From Tichowtungia aerotolerans (GTDB lineage Bacteria > Verrucomicrobiota > Kiritimatiellia > Kiritimatiellales > Tichowtungiaceae), in contig NZ_CP047593.1 of assembly GCF_009905215.1 (NCBI RefSeq), positions 3,228,900-3,292,899 on the forward strand: a stretch of 64,000 nucleotides of DNA, given 5' to 3'. The translations under genes were made by a program, and so were the position numbers. This document shows positions 1 through 9,162 of this stretch, piece after piece; the stretch's first letter is position 1, and every line of letters begins with the position of its first letter. The notes under the pieces were generated by a model. The model was not told where the DNA came from. It was given only the letters and a program-made list of their open reading frames with translations, and did not search any database.

Positions 1-2
1 AT

Positions 3-707
3 GACCAGAACTTTGGATGGCTGGATGTGGATTATGATGCCTTCTTTGACTTCGCCGGCAGCGATTCAGTCTGGACGTTCGAGGATTCTTCTCTGGCTGA
101 ATCCGCGTGGGCTACCGATGTTGTTCTGTATATTACCAATGCGCAGAATGCGACCATTCGGTTTGCCATCGACAGCGGTTCAGGCGGAACCGGTCTGAGT
201 GACTCGCAGATCGAAAAGATTTCACTAAACGGCACCCTGCTGACGACAAACGATACGAGCGTGAGCGATGGATATTTGTACATTGCGAACGGAGCAGGAT
301 CAGAGGCTCTGTATAACATGTGGGCTGGTGAGTATGAGCTCACTTCGCCGGAGTCGGATTTGTTGTCTGACCCGGACGGGGACGGCGCAAACAATCTGCT
401 CGAGTATGCTCTGGGCGGCAATCCGACCAACTCGGATGCATCCGCAATTCTTCCGGTATATTCTGTTACCAATCAGAATGGAACGAACTGGCTGGAATAT
501 GTCTATTTTCGTCGTCTGGATGCTGCAGATCGCGGCATCAACTATACGGTTGAAAAAAACAGTAATCTGCTGTCGGTTGAGTCATGGAGCACCAATGGTA
601 TTGCTGAAACAAGTGCGCCTGTGGATGCCGAATTTGAATCCGTTACCAACCGGGTTTCAACAGGAGAGGCTAATGCTCAGTTTATGAAGCTGAATGTGGA
701 GTTTTAA
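3..707 (+). CDS. Secreted beta-strand repeat protein, 3' part only
   Basis: The gene is open at its 5' end: the frame runs unbroken from base 3, so the start lies before the window. The first visible residues (DQNFGWLD) match the end of a repeat module in the next gene (DFGWLD), so this is the tail of a paralogous passenger protein. The last 120 residues or so form the C-terminal domain shared by four other proteins in this window. It has a DPDGDGANNLLEYALGGNP segment with Asp/Asn spacing like thrombospondin type 3 or EF-hand calcium loops, then an aromatic YFRR stretch and a final QFMKLNVEF. Probably exported and surface-associated, but the role is unknown. Likely co-transcribed with the next gene, whose start is 39 bp downstream. 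Confidence 0.75.
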   Translation, partial: DQNFGWLDVDYDAFFDFAGSDSVWTFEDSSLAESAWATDVVLYITNAQNATIRFAIDSGSGGTGLSDSQIEKISLNGTLLTTNDTSVSDGYLYIANGAGSEALYNMWAGEYELTSPESDLLSDPDGDGANNLLEYALGGNPTNSDASAILPVYSVTNQNGTNWLEYVYFRRLDAADRGINYTVEKNSNLLSVESWSTNGIAETSAPVDAEFESVTNRVSTGEANAQFMKLNVEF

Positions 708-746
708 CAGTCTGGTCTGCTGAAGGACAGTGAAAGGAGAGAGGCA

Positions 747-3191
747 ATGAAAAAAAGAATACAGCTAATGAGCTCTGTTTTGTTTGTCGGTCAGATTCTC
801 GGCCTGACGGCAGTTGCGGATTCATTCTGGTCGGTGGATCGTCCCGCCGGGGCGGTGTGGAGTGACGTGAGCAACTGGTCGACCGGGATTCCGGACACGG
901 AAGATCGTGCTAATTTTGTGAACACACAGGCTACTACCTATGATGTCGATGTGGACACGAACGCAGTATTCAAAAAGATTCTGGTGTCTCAGGATTATAA
1001 CTTTACAGGTACCGGGACTATTGAGCTCCAGCCGGCATCGGCGGCTCACTGGGATAAAGTAATTGAGGTGAATCAGGGCGGCGTTTCTCCGGTCTTTAAT
1101 GTGGATGTGATGATCCATCAGACAACAGATTTCGTTCCCCGTATCGCTGTTTATCCGTCATCTGTGATTACATTTAATGAAACACTGACGCTTACAAACT
1201 CAGCCAATGCGTCCCGGCAGACGGACTTTAATGCGGCAGCTGCCACAGGAAGCATTGTGATGAACGGGGATCTTTATAACCACTGCGGAATGCGGTTCGG
1301 AAGCAGCGGTTTGACGACTGTGATCGGCGGCAGCGGAACAACCTATGGTCGAACAGACTCAGGTGCTGCAATTCTTGTAGCCGGGCGGCTGGAATTGAAT
1401 CGTCCTCAGGCCCTGATTAACAGTGTTTTAAAACTGGAAGGAACAACCGTGGTGCTGGGTGCAGATGAGGCGGTGGCGTCCGGGGCGAATGTGGAATTCC
1501 GGGGCGGAACTGTTGTCGCTCAGGGATATGATCAGACGTTCGGACAATTGGATGTGTTCTCTGCCAATGTTGGTATTGATATGGATAGGTCGGATTCTAT
1601 CTGGACGTTTGATGACTCATCGGCTGTCGCCTGGGACGGAGGAACGTTGTCGATCAGCAATGCCGGGAATGCCATTGTGCGTTTTGAGATTGGAAGCGGA
1701 AGCGGTTTGACGGAATCGCAGATCGGGCAGATTAACCTGAACGGAAGTACCTTGTCTTTGGGCGATACAACTGTGTCGAACGGATATCTGTATGTCGCTA
1801 AACCGTACGTTGCAACCGGGGACACTTTCTGGAAAAGCGATGTGGCTTCCGGTGCTGCATGGAGTGACTTTGGAAACTGGACGGCTGGACGCGCGAGCAC
1901 AGCCGGACGTGCCAACTTTGTCAACGATCAGAGTGCGAGCTATGATGTAGATGTCGACATGGATGCCGTAATTAAGAAAATTCTGGTTTCTACTAATTAT
2001 ATCTTTAACGGAACGGGATCCGTTGAACTGCAGCCGGCGTCTTCGTCGCATTGGGATCCGGCCATTGAGGTGAACAGAGCGGATGCTTCTCCGGTCTTCA
2101 ATGCGGATGTGAAGGTAGTTGGATCGACTGACTACGTGATGGATATCCGCAACTCTGGAACACTGACATTTAACGGATCGTTAATGCTGACCAATACGGC
2201 ATACAGCCGGCCCGTTAACTTTAATGCAACCGGCACGACCATTATCAACGGCGACTTCTACAACTACAGCGGTCTTCGTATGGGGTCGAGCGGTACTGTG
2301 ATCATCGGTGGCGACGGTACAACATACGGCACCGGGCCTTTGACGCTGGGGTCCGGCCGGGTGGAACTCAACCGCGCGGGCGCGGTTCTGAACAGTTCCA
2401 TTCTGTTAAGCGGAACAACTGTTTCGTTAGGCGCTCATGACGCGATCGGAACCACTGCTGATATGACGCTGAATGCCGGCGGACTTGAGGCTGCCGGATA
2501 CAATCAGGATTTCGGTTGGCTGGATATCAGCGATAATCAGATATCGTTTGATATGGACGGTTCTGTTTCGGTCTGGACCTTTGCTGACAGTTCTTCGCAG
2601 GGATGGGGTTCCGGAAGTATTGCGATTACGGATGTTGGAAATTCTGTGATTCGTTTTGAGCTCGGCAGCGGAACGGGGCTGACTTCTGCACAGATTGGAC
2701 AGATCCGCATCGACGGCCAGACTCTGACGGTTGGAGATACTACGGTTGAAGACGGATATCTCTACATTACAGCACCTGCCGGCCCGGCCGTATATTATGC
2801 CGGATGGGCCGGATCCTACGGGCTGTCTGAGCCCGAAGCAGATCTGCTGGCTGACCCGGATGGAGACGGAGCAAACAATCTGCTCGAGTATGCTCTGGGC
2901 GGCAATCCGACCGCTGATGATGCTGCGTCAATTCTGCCGGCTTTCGGCATCGTTAATGATGGCGGTGTAAAACGGTTTGAATACCGTTATCTGCGCCGTC
3001 TGGATGCGGTTGATCGCGGCCTGACCTATGAGGCGTTGCGCGACGGAAGTCTGCTCTCCGGAAGCTGGACGAATACAGGTATTACGGAAACATCCGGTGC
3101 TGAGGATGCTGTTTATGAAGCGGTTACCAACAGCATTTCCATGGATGTGGAGGGCGCTCAGTTTATGAAGCTGAATGTGGAGTTTGAATAA
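747..3191 (+). CDS. Secreted two-module beta-strand repeat protein
   Basis: 814 aa with a signal peptide (basic MKKR, hydrophobic core, cleavage near AVADS). Two copies of a module of about 330 aa follow, roughly residues 25-355 and 357-680. Each begins with a Trp-rich WSD..NW..G segment followed by A.FVN, and continues in Gly/Thr/Asn-rich beta-strand repeats like those of autotransporter-associated passenger proteins. Residues from about 682 to the end are the DPDGDG/LLEYALGG C-terminal domain also seen upstream. No catalytic motif is recognised. The good ribosome site GAAAGGAGAGAGG lies just before the ATG. Expected to be extracellular or on the cell surface; structural or binding roles are guesses. 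An intrinsic terminator follows. Confidence 0.8.
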   Translation: MKKRIQLMSSVLFVGQILGLTAVADSFWSVDRPAGAVWSDVSNWSTGIPDTEDRANFVNTQATTYDVDVDTNAVFKKILVSQDYNFTGTGTIELQPASAAHWDKVIEVNQGGVSPVFNVDVMIHQTTDFVPRIAVYPSSVITFNETLTLTNSANASRQTDFNAAAATGSIVMNGDLYNHCGMRFGSSGLTTVIGGSGTTYGRTDSGAAILVAGRLELNRPQALINSVLKLEGTTVVLGADEAVASGANVEFRGGTVVAQGYDQTFGQLDVFSANVGIDMDRSDSIWTFDDSSAVAWDGGTLSISNAGNAIVRFEIGSGSGLTESQIGQINLNGSTLSLGDTTVSNGYLYVAKPYVATGDTFWKSDVASGAAWSDFGNWTAGRASTAGRANFVNDQSASYDVDVDMDAVIKKILVSTNYIFNGTGSVELQPASSSHWDPAIEVNRADASPVFNADVKVVGSTDYVMDIRNSGTLTFNGSLMLTNTAYSRPVNFNATGTTIINGDFYNYSGLRMGSSGTVIIGGDGTTYGTGPLTLGSGRVELNRAGAVLNSSILLSGTTVSLGAHDAIGTTADMTLNAGGLEAAGYNQDFGWLDISDNQISFDMDGSVSVWTFADSSSQGWGSGSIAITDVGNSVIRFELGSGTGLTSAQIGQIRIDGQTLTVGDTTVEDGYLYITAPAGPAVYYAGWAGSYGLSEPEADLLADPDGDGANNLLEYALGGNPTADDAASILPAFGIVNDGGVKRFEYRYLRRLDAVDRGLTYEALRDGSLLSGSWTNTGITETSGAEDAVYEAVTNSISMDVEGAQFMKLNVEFE

Positions 3192-3207
3192 ACATTGAAT
3201 CATACTG

Positions 3208-3244
3208 TCTGCCGTCAGTGAAAATCATTGGCGGCAGATTTTTT
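3208..3244 (+). terminator. Intrinsic terminator, possibly an attenuator
   Basis: A 10-bp stem (arms 3208-3217 and 3229-3238, one G-U pair) with an 11-nt loop is followed directly by six T. It ends the preceding operon. Only 21 bp separate the T run from the next ATG, and the Shine-Dalgarno of that gene starts a few bases after it. There is no room for a promoter downstream, so the next gene must be read through this hairpin or from inside the upstream gene. Confidence 0.75.
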
Positions 3245-3265
3245 ATTAAAGGAGTAGGAATCGGC

Positions 3266-5848
3266 ATGGTTAAGAAAGCAGTACTTTTTAGGGGAGCATC
3301 CTTGTTGTGTCTGACCCTGGCGGGGTGGATCTGTTCTGCTCCGATCTCCGGCCCGGGAGCCAAGGTTGAATCGCTGTCCGGAGCGACCGTGGAGATGTTT
3401 GTTCCCGGTGTGGAAATATTTTCAAACCGCCGGTTCACGCTGGCCGAATGTCCTGACTTTCTGAACGGCATTCCGTTTTTTCAGGAGGACATTAATACGT
3501 CATCGTTTCGGGTTCTGAAGGATGGCGTCATTACCGTGCTGACGCCGGAGTCGGACCACTTTAAGAGTGCACAGTTCCAGGCCTTGGAAACGTCCGGTTT
3601 TACCCGCGTCGAAGAGCCGCCGCTCTTTCAGCTTTTTGGCGATTCTCCTGCCAACAAAGTGCGCATCTACCAGAAGTCCGTAAAAGCCGGCGCAGACTAC
3701 ACGTTCGGTAAGTGGGTGGTTGTGCTCGGTTTTGAAGACGAACAGATTGCGCAGATCAATGCGAAGAAAACCGCGCTGGCCGATGCGTTAAAATCTGCGG
3801 CATCCGGCCCGGGAGCCGGCCTTGAACTGACGGGTGGATATGAGGCGGATTGCGTGGATGTTTTCACGCCCGGTGTGAAGCTGTTTTCCAATCGTGATTT
3901 TGTGCTGAATGAATGTCCCGAATCACTGGCCGGGCAGCTTTTTCTGCGCGGAAATATTAACGGTGATAAATTCAACGTTGTCCGGGACGGCACGCTTACC
4001 GTGCTGACGCCGGAGTCGGATCAATTTAGCAGTGCGCAGGGCGGCGCCCTGATGCAGGAAGGCTTCCAGCGGGTCGCGGAGCCGCAGCTGTTTCAGTTGT
4101 TTGGCGATCTTTCAGCAAACAAAGTCGGCATTTACAGCAAAAAAGTGACGGCCGGCGAACAGTACGCATTTGGAAAATGGACCATCGTGCTTGGGTTTGC
4201 GGTCGCGGAGCCATGGAAGCCAAAGCCGTGGAACGAAAACGAAGGCGAGGTGCTGTATAACGGAATTCAGCTGCCGGAGGTTTGGCCGCCGGAACACATC
4301 GATCCAAGATCCAAAAAACCGATGCCGGTTCCGTACCTGGATTATCCGCCCGAAGTGATTCCGATTGATGTCGGACGGCAGCTGCTGGTCGATGATTTCC
4401 TGATTGAAAAAACCGACCTTCAGCGCACCTTCCACTATCCGGAAAAATATGAAGGCAACCCGGTCCTGAAACCGGAAAATGATTTGGAGGACGGCGCAGG
4501 AAGCGGATGGGCCGGAGCGACTCCTAAGAGCGGTGGACTTTGGTGGGATCCGGACGCACAGCTTTTCAAGCTCTGGTATGAGGCTGGCTGGCTGGGAACA
4601 ATCTGCTATGCAACCAGCAAAGATGGAATCCATTGGGATCGTCCGGAAACGGATGTGCTGTCCGGCTATAATCAGGTTCTGCCGTTTGGGCTGAAGCCGG
4701 ACTCATGGACCGTTGTCCGCGACTGGTGGACCAAAGATCCGGACGCAAAATATAAAATTTTTGTACGCGGTCCCGGCGGAAAGCCGGAAGGCGCCATGTG
4801 CTTCGAGTCTCCCGATGGAATTCATTTCGGAGACTACACCATGAGCGGTGTAATGGGCGACCGCAGTACGATGTTCTACAACCCGTTCCGTAAAAAATGG
4901 GTGTACAGCCTGCGCAGTTCTTTCCGGGGAAGATCCCGTCATTACTGGGAAGCCGATGATTTTATCGACGGTTGCAAATGGCCGGACTTTGACTTGAAAG
5001 GGGCAAGCTGGGAAAAAGGACAGCCGGTGATCTGGGCAGCATCGGACGAGCTGGATCCTGAAGATGTCGAGGTGAAACAAGGCACACAGCTCTACAATCT
5101 CGATGCGGTGGCATACGAAAGCATCATGCTCGGCTTCTATCAGATCTGGCGCGGGCCGCACAATCATCAATGCTTCGGTGTTCCGAAAATCACGGAGCTG
5201 AATTTTGCGTACAGCCGCGACGGATTCCACTGGGCGCGCCCGGACCGCAACACGGCCATTGAATCGAGTCGTGAAGCGGGGACGTGGGACCGCGGCTATG
5301 TGCAGTCGCTCGGGAATATCTGTGTGCTGCGCGGCGATAAAATCTGGTTTTATTACAGCGGCTTTGCCGGAGATGAAAGCCGGCCGAAAGGCGGCATGTA
5401 TGCCAACAGCGCGATGGGATTGGCCACTTTGCGCCGCGACGGATTTGCATCCATGGATACCCGCTTGAGCGGCGAACTGCTGACGCGTCCGGTTACCTTT
5501 TCCGGAAAATATCTGTTTGTGAACGCCGATGTGCCGGATGGATCGCTTCAGGCGGACGTGCTGGATCAGAATGGAAACGTGGTTGCAGAGACCGTTGCGT
5601 TTACAGGCGACAGCACCATTCAGATGATGTCGCTGAGTAACGGCAGTGATCTATCGGCGCTGGAGGGGCAGCCGGTCCGCTTCCGCTTTAAGCTGGATAA
5701 CGGCGCGCTCTATTCGTTCTGGGTCAGCAAAGATGAGTCCGGTCGAAGCGACGGCTATGTCGCGGGCGGCGGCCCCGGCTATGATGGCGGGATCGATACG
5801 GTTGGCGCGGCGGCTCTGTCGGCAGAAAAAGAATTTTCGAACCGATAA
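3266..5848 (+). CDS. Secreted GH32-like beta-propeller protein with two LFQLFGD modules
   Basis: 860 aa. The ATG at 3266 is chosen because GGAGTAGGA lies just upstream and a signal peptide (MVKK, then a hydrophobic stretch to CSAP) follows; an in-frame ATG at 3218 lies in the terminator loop. Residues about 41-157 and 193-312 are two copies of an unnamed module: PGV.LFSNR.F at its start, VLTPESD in the middle, then LFQLFGD..ANKV and FGKW.VVLGF. From about 363 to 745 comes a five-bladed-propeller-like domain (IDVGRQLLVDDFLI, GGLWWDP..FKLWYEAGW, YATSKDGIHW) of the GH32/GH43-like type common in planctomycete secretomes. The last 110 residues look like a beta-sandwich. The glycosidase role is inferred from family resemblance and the substrate is unknown. 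Confidence 0.75.
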   Translation: MVKKAVLFRGASLLCLTLAGWICSAPISGPGAKVESLSGATVEMFVPGVEIFSNRRFTLAECPDFLNGIPFFQEDINTSSFRVLKDGVITVLTPESDHFKSAQFQALETSGFTRVEEPPLFQLFGDSPANKVRIYQKSVKAGADYTFGKWVVVLGFEDEQIAQINAKKTALADALKSAASGPGAGLELTGGYEADCVDVFTPGVKLFSNRDFVLNECPESLAGQLFLRGNINGDKFNVVRDGTLTVLTPESDQFSSAQGGALMQEGFQRVAEPQLFQLFGDLSANKVGIYSKKVTAGEQYAFGKWTIVLGFAVAEPWKPKPWNENEGEVLYNGIQLPEVWPPEHIDPRSKKPMPVPYLDYPPEVIPIDVGRQLLVDDFLIEKTDLQRTFHYPEKYEGNPVLKPENDLEDGAGSGWAGATPKSGGLWWDPDAQLFKLWYEAGWLGTICYATSKDGIHWDRPETDVLSGYNQVLPFGLKPDSWTVVRDWWTKDPDAKYKIFVRGPGGKPEGAMCFESPDGIHFGDYTMSGVMGDRSTMFYNPFRKKWVYSLRSSFRGRSRHYWEADDFIDGCKWPDFDLKGASWEKGQPVIWAASDELDPEDVEVKQGTQLYNLDAVAYESIMLGFYQIWRGPHNHQCFGVPKITELNFAYSRDGFHWARPDRNTAIESSREAGTWDRGYVQSLGNICVLRGDKIWFYYSGFAGDESRPKGGMYANSAMGLATLRRDGFASMDTRLSGELLTRPVTFSGKYLFVNADVPDGSLQADVLDQNGNVVAETVAFTGDSTIQMMSLSNGSDLSALEGQPVRFRFKLDNGALYSFWVSKDESGRSDGYVAGGGPGYDGGIDTVGAAALSAEKEFSNR

Positions 5849-5857
5849 GAGGCGTTC

Positions 5858-8797
5858 GTGAAATGGCTGGCTGTACTGTTCGTTCTTTTTAATCCGCCGG
5901 AGTTTTACAACAACTACTGGCAGGCGAACGTACAGCCCGGTGCGGTCTGGAGTGATGCCGCCAACTGGAGCCGCGGGATACCGGGGCTTCGGGATCGCGC
6001 TGTCTTTCTGTATCCGCAGAGTGCAACGGATGATGTGATCGTTGACTCATCAGTGCAACCCAAGAAGATTCTGGTGTCGCGCAGAACCGTCTTCGTCGGC
6101 GAGGGAATCATTACGGTTCAGCCGGATTCCGCAGCGCATTGGGACATGGCGATTGAAGTCAATCAGGCTGCGGCCGAAGCCGTCTTCGATTGCGATGTCA
6201 CCGTTCTTGGAACGACCGACTATGTTTCCGATGTTCGGAACTACGGCACACTGACATTCAACGGACCGCTCACACTCACGAACACCGCGTACAGCCGCCC
6301 GGTAAATTTTAATGCTCCGGGAACGACCGTCATTAACGGCGACTTGCAGAATCATTGCGGAATACGTGTCGCGTCCTCAACCGTTCGCATTGATGGCCGC
6401 GGCACAACAACCGGATACGGAAGCCTGCTGATGAGAGGAGGGCGGCTGGAACTGAGCCGTGAAAATGCGCTGGCTCCCGGTACTGCTGTGAATTTTGACA
6501 GCGGGACCATTGCTGCCAATGGAGCCCATCAGCATCTGGGAGTTCTCGACATTGCGGACAACAATGTTGTTCTGGATCTGACCGGATCGGCTTCTGTTGT
6601 TACATTTTCAGACTCGTCCGGTGCCGGCTGGGGCAGCGGCAGGCTGATCATTACGAACGAGGCGAGCGCAGTGGTTCGTTTTGCCGGAAGCGGGTTGACA
6701 TCAAGCCAGATCGGGCAGGTTGTAGGTGCGGATGCTGTGCGGACGAACGGATATCTCTACCTGACGTCGCTGAGCCGAAGCAATCAGCTCTCCGGTGCCG
6801 GAGCAGAAATCAGTGTGCTGAGCGACGATGACGGCATCGGCCGTTTTTTTGCGGGCGTAAAACTTTTTTCGGATCGTTCCTACACGTTGACGGAAGAGGT
6901 TCCTGATTTTTTAGCGGGCAGCCTGTTTTTGAGAAGCAGCATCACGACCGTTTCCGTAGAGGTTGTCAAAAGTGGAATTTTGACTGTGCTGACGCCAGAG
7001 TCGCAGCAGTATTTCAGCTCCCGCGTTGAAGACGTGGAAGCGCTGGGTTTTATTCGCATCACCGCGCCGGAACTGTTTCAGCTGTTCGGCGATCTGTCCG
7101 CTAATAAAGTGCGGGTGTATCAGAAACATGTTGAGGTTGGAGAACAGTATGATTTTGGCAAATGGACCGTGGTCCTCGGGTTTTCCGATGCCTGGAACTG
7201 TGAGTGGTCCGATTCCCGCACGTTGTATAACGGGATTCGTTTGCCGGGCATCTGGCCTCCGGAAGACATCAATCCGTCGTCAACAGCGCCTATGCCGGTT
7301 CCGTATTTGGAGAAGGTTCCGACGGTGATTCCGATCGACGTCGGCCGCCAGCTGTTCGTGGATGATTTTCTGATCGAGGAAACCGATCTGGTTCGAACAT
7401 TTCATTATCCTGAAAAATACGCCGGAAATCCCGTGCTGAGTCCGGAGACGGAATTAGAACTCGATCCAATCAGCGGGCTGGCAGTTGCCGCCCCGAAGAG
7501 CGGTGGTCTTTGGTGGGATCCGGATGAACAGATTTTTAAACTGTGGTACGAGGCGGGCTGGCTGAGAACCATTTGCTATGCGGAGAGCACCAACGGGATT
7601 GACTGGGTTCGTCCGGATCTGGGCGGTAATTCAAATCAGGTTTTGCCGGCCGGGCTGAGGACGGACTCATGGACCGTGGTCCGCGATTGGTGGACGGACG
7701 ATCCTGATTCAAACTATAAAATTTTTGTGCGTGGACCCGGCGGTTCGGCGCTGGGTGCCATGTGTTTTGAGTCGCCGGACGGATTGACGTTTGGCGACTA
7801 CACCATGAGTGGCGTAATGGGTGACCGCAGCACCATGTTTTATAATCCGTTCCGCCGGAAATGGGTGTTCAGTCTGCGGGCGTCCTTTGCCGGACGCGGA
7901 CGGGCGCGGCACTATCGGGAGGCTGATGATTTCATCAGCGGAAGCCAGTGGGATGCTCAGAATCTGGACGGTAGCGACTGGCAGTATGGACAGCCGGTTG
8001 TCTGGACCGGAGCGGATCAGCTCGATCCGCCGGATCCGGATATAGGGCTTACTCCGCAACTCTACAATCTGGATGCCGTGGCGTACGAAAGCATCATGCT
8101 CGGTTTCTATCAGATCTGGCGGGGACCGAATAATGAAGACTGTCTCGGCGTTCCAAAAATCACCGAATTGAATTTTGCCTACAGCCGTGATGGATTCCAT
8201 TGGGACCGTCCGGACCGCACCACAGCCATTGCGTCGAGTCGCGAAGCCGGAACATGGGATCGAGGCTACGTGCAGTCGCTCGGCAACATCTGTGTGCTGC
8301 GAGGTGATGAAATCTGGTTTTACTACACCGGATTCGCCGGCGACGAAAGCCGGCCTGCCAGCGGGATGTACGCCAACGGGGCGATGGGGCTGGCAACGCT
8401 GCGTCGCGATGGGTTTGCATCGATGGATGCTGCGCAGAGCGGAGCGCTGCTCACGCGTCCGCTCACTTTTTCCGGCAGTCATCTGTTTGTGAATGCCGAT
8501 GTTTCGAATGGATCACTTCGCGCGGATGTGCTGGATCAGAGTGGAGCCGTGATTGCGCAAAGTGTTTTGTTTGAAGGTGACAGCACTATTCACAGGATGG
8601 ACGGCATCGATCTGTCTGCGTTGTCCGGGCAGTCGGTGCGCTTCCGCTTTACTGTTGAAAACGGCGCGCTCTATTCATTCTGGGTCAGTCCGGATGAAAC
8701 CGGCCGAAGCGACGGCTACGTTGCCGGCGGTGGTCCAGGCCACACAGGTCCAACCGATACGGTTGGGGTGGGATCTTTAATGGGGTTTGAAGAGTGA
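5858..8797 (+). CDS. Fusion of passenger module, LFQLFGD module and GH32-like propeller
   Basis: 979 aa from a GTG start at 5858; AAGAGG overlapping the previous stop codon is the ribosome site, and the gap is 9 bp, so translation is probably coupled. Residues 1-310 are a beta-strand passenger module like those of the 747 gene (AVWSD..NWS.G at the start, TLTFNG..LTNTAYSRPVNFNA inside). Residues 327-445 are one LFQLFGD module. From about 489 onward the GH32-like propeller and C-terminal sandwich are closely similar to the preceding gene. It therefore joins parts found separately in the two genes upstream. The N-terminal hydrophobic stretch is short (MKWLAVLFVLF), so the signal peptide is less certain than in its neighbours. 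Confidence 0.75.
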   Translation: MKWLAVLFVLFNPPEFYNNYWQANVQPGAVWSDAANWSRGIPGLRDRAVFLYPQSATDDVIVDSSVQPKKILVSRRTVFVGEGIITVQPDSAAHWDMAIEVNQAAAEAVFDCDVTVLGTTDYVSDVRNYGTLTFNGPLTLTNTAYSRPVNFNAPGTTVINGDLQNHCGIRVASSTVRIDGRGTTTGYGSLLMRGGRLELSRENALAPGTAVNFDSGTIAANGAHQHLGVLDIADNNVVLDLTGSASVVTFSDSSGAGWGSGRLIITNEASAVVRFAGSGLTSSQIGQVVGADAVRTNGYLYLTSLSRSNQLSGAGAEISVLSDDDGIGRFFAGVKLFSDRSYTLTEEVPDFLAGSLFLRSSITTVSVEVVKSGILTVLTPESQQYFSSRVEDVEALGFIRITAPELFQLFGDLSANKVRVYQKHVEVGEQYDFGKWTVVLGFSDAWNCEWSDSRTLYNGIRLPGIWPPEDINPSSTAPMPVPYLEKVPTVIPIDVGRQLFVDDFLIEETDLVRTFHYPEKYAGNPVLSPETELELDPISGLAVAAPKSGGLWWDPDEQIFKLWYEAGWLRTICYAESTNGIDWVRPDLGGNSNQVLPAGLRTDSWTVVRDWWTDDPDSNYKIFVRGPGGSALGAMCFESPDGLTFGDYTMSGVMGDRSTMFYNPFRRKWVFSLRASFAGRGRARHYREADDFISGSQWDAQNLDGSDWQYGQPVVWTGADQLDPPDPDIGLTPQLYNLDAVAYESIMLGFYQIWRGPNNEDCLGVPKITELNFAYSRDGFHWDRPDRTTAIASSREAGTWDRGYVQSLGNICVLRGDEIWFYYTGFAGDESRPASGMYANGAMGLATLRRDGFASMDAAQSGALLTRPLTFSGSHLFVNADVSNGSLRADVLDQSGAVIAQSVLFEGDSTIHRMDGIDLSALSGQSVRFRFTVENGALYSFWVSPDETGRSDGYVAGGGPGHTGPTDTVGVGSLMGFEE

Positions 8798-9162
8798 GAG
8801 CCGTACTGATGCCAAGGGGATTCCGTTCCTTCGAGAACTCACTTAAGTAACGGTTTAACCTTTTTTTGCCAGTTCGGGTTATGCGGTATGTTTGCTGTAA
8901 TATGCTATTTCTTGTTAATATTCCCTATTGTGGAATTTGCTGGCTGTATTGCATACTTTTTCTCGGTTTTTGAACCAAGACGCTGGCGCAAACGCTCTCA
9001 GGGAACGACGGTTCAGGGAGACAAAGAAATACATGTTTTTGTGTAAATTATGCCAGTTGGATGTTTATACGTTTCTATGGGTTGAATTTTGTGTGAGCAG
9101 TCTGTTACATTAGAAAAATCTGCTGTGTTTAGTGTATGTAACCTTATCGTGGAATATTTGAG
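8798..9162 (+). other. Intergenic gap, 365 bp
   Basis: An AT-rich stretch between the propeller genes and the TPR/Exb operon. I see no convincing coding sequence, structured RNA or strong terminator. The only supported element is the promoter-like pair near its right end. A 61-codon frame at 8928-9113 lacks a ribosome site and recognisable content. Confidence 0.5.
9082..9111 (+). promoter_or_regulatory. Candidate promoter of the TPR/Exb operon
   Basis: TTGAAT (9082-9087) and TACATT (9106-9111) are separated by 18 bp and lie about 50 bp before the first gene of an eight-gene run. The match is fair and the position is right, but it is a pattern match only. Confidence 0.35.

Noticed and set aside
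3218-3265. ATG at 3218 as start of the propeller gene
   Set aside because: It lies in the loop of the terminator and has no ribosome site; 3266 has GGAGTAGGA and a signal peptide.
8928-9113. 61-codon frame in the 8.8-9.16 kb gap
   Set aside because: No ribosome site or familiar content, and it runs into the candidate promoter of the TPR operon.
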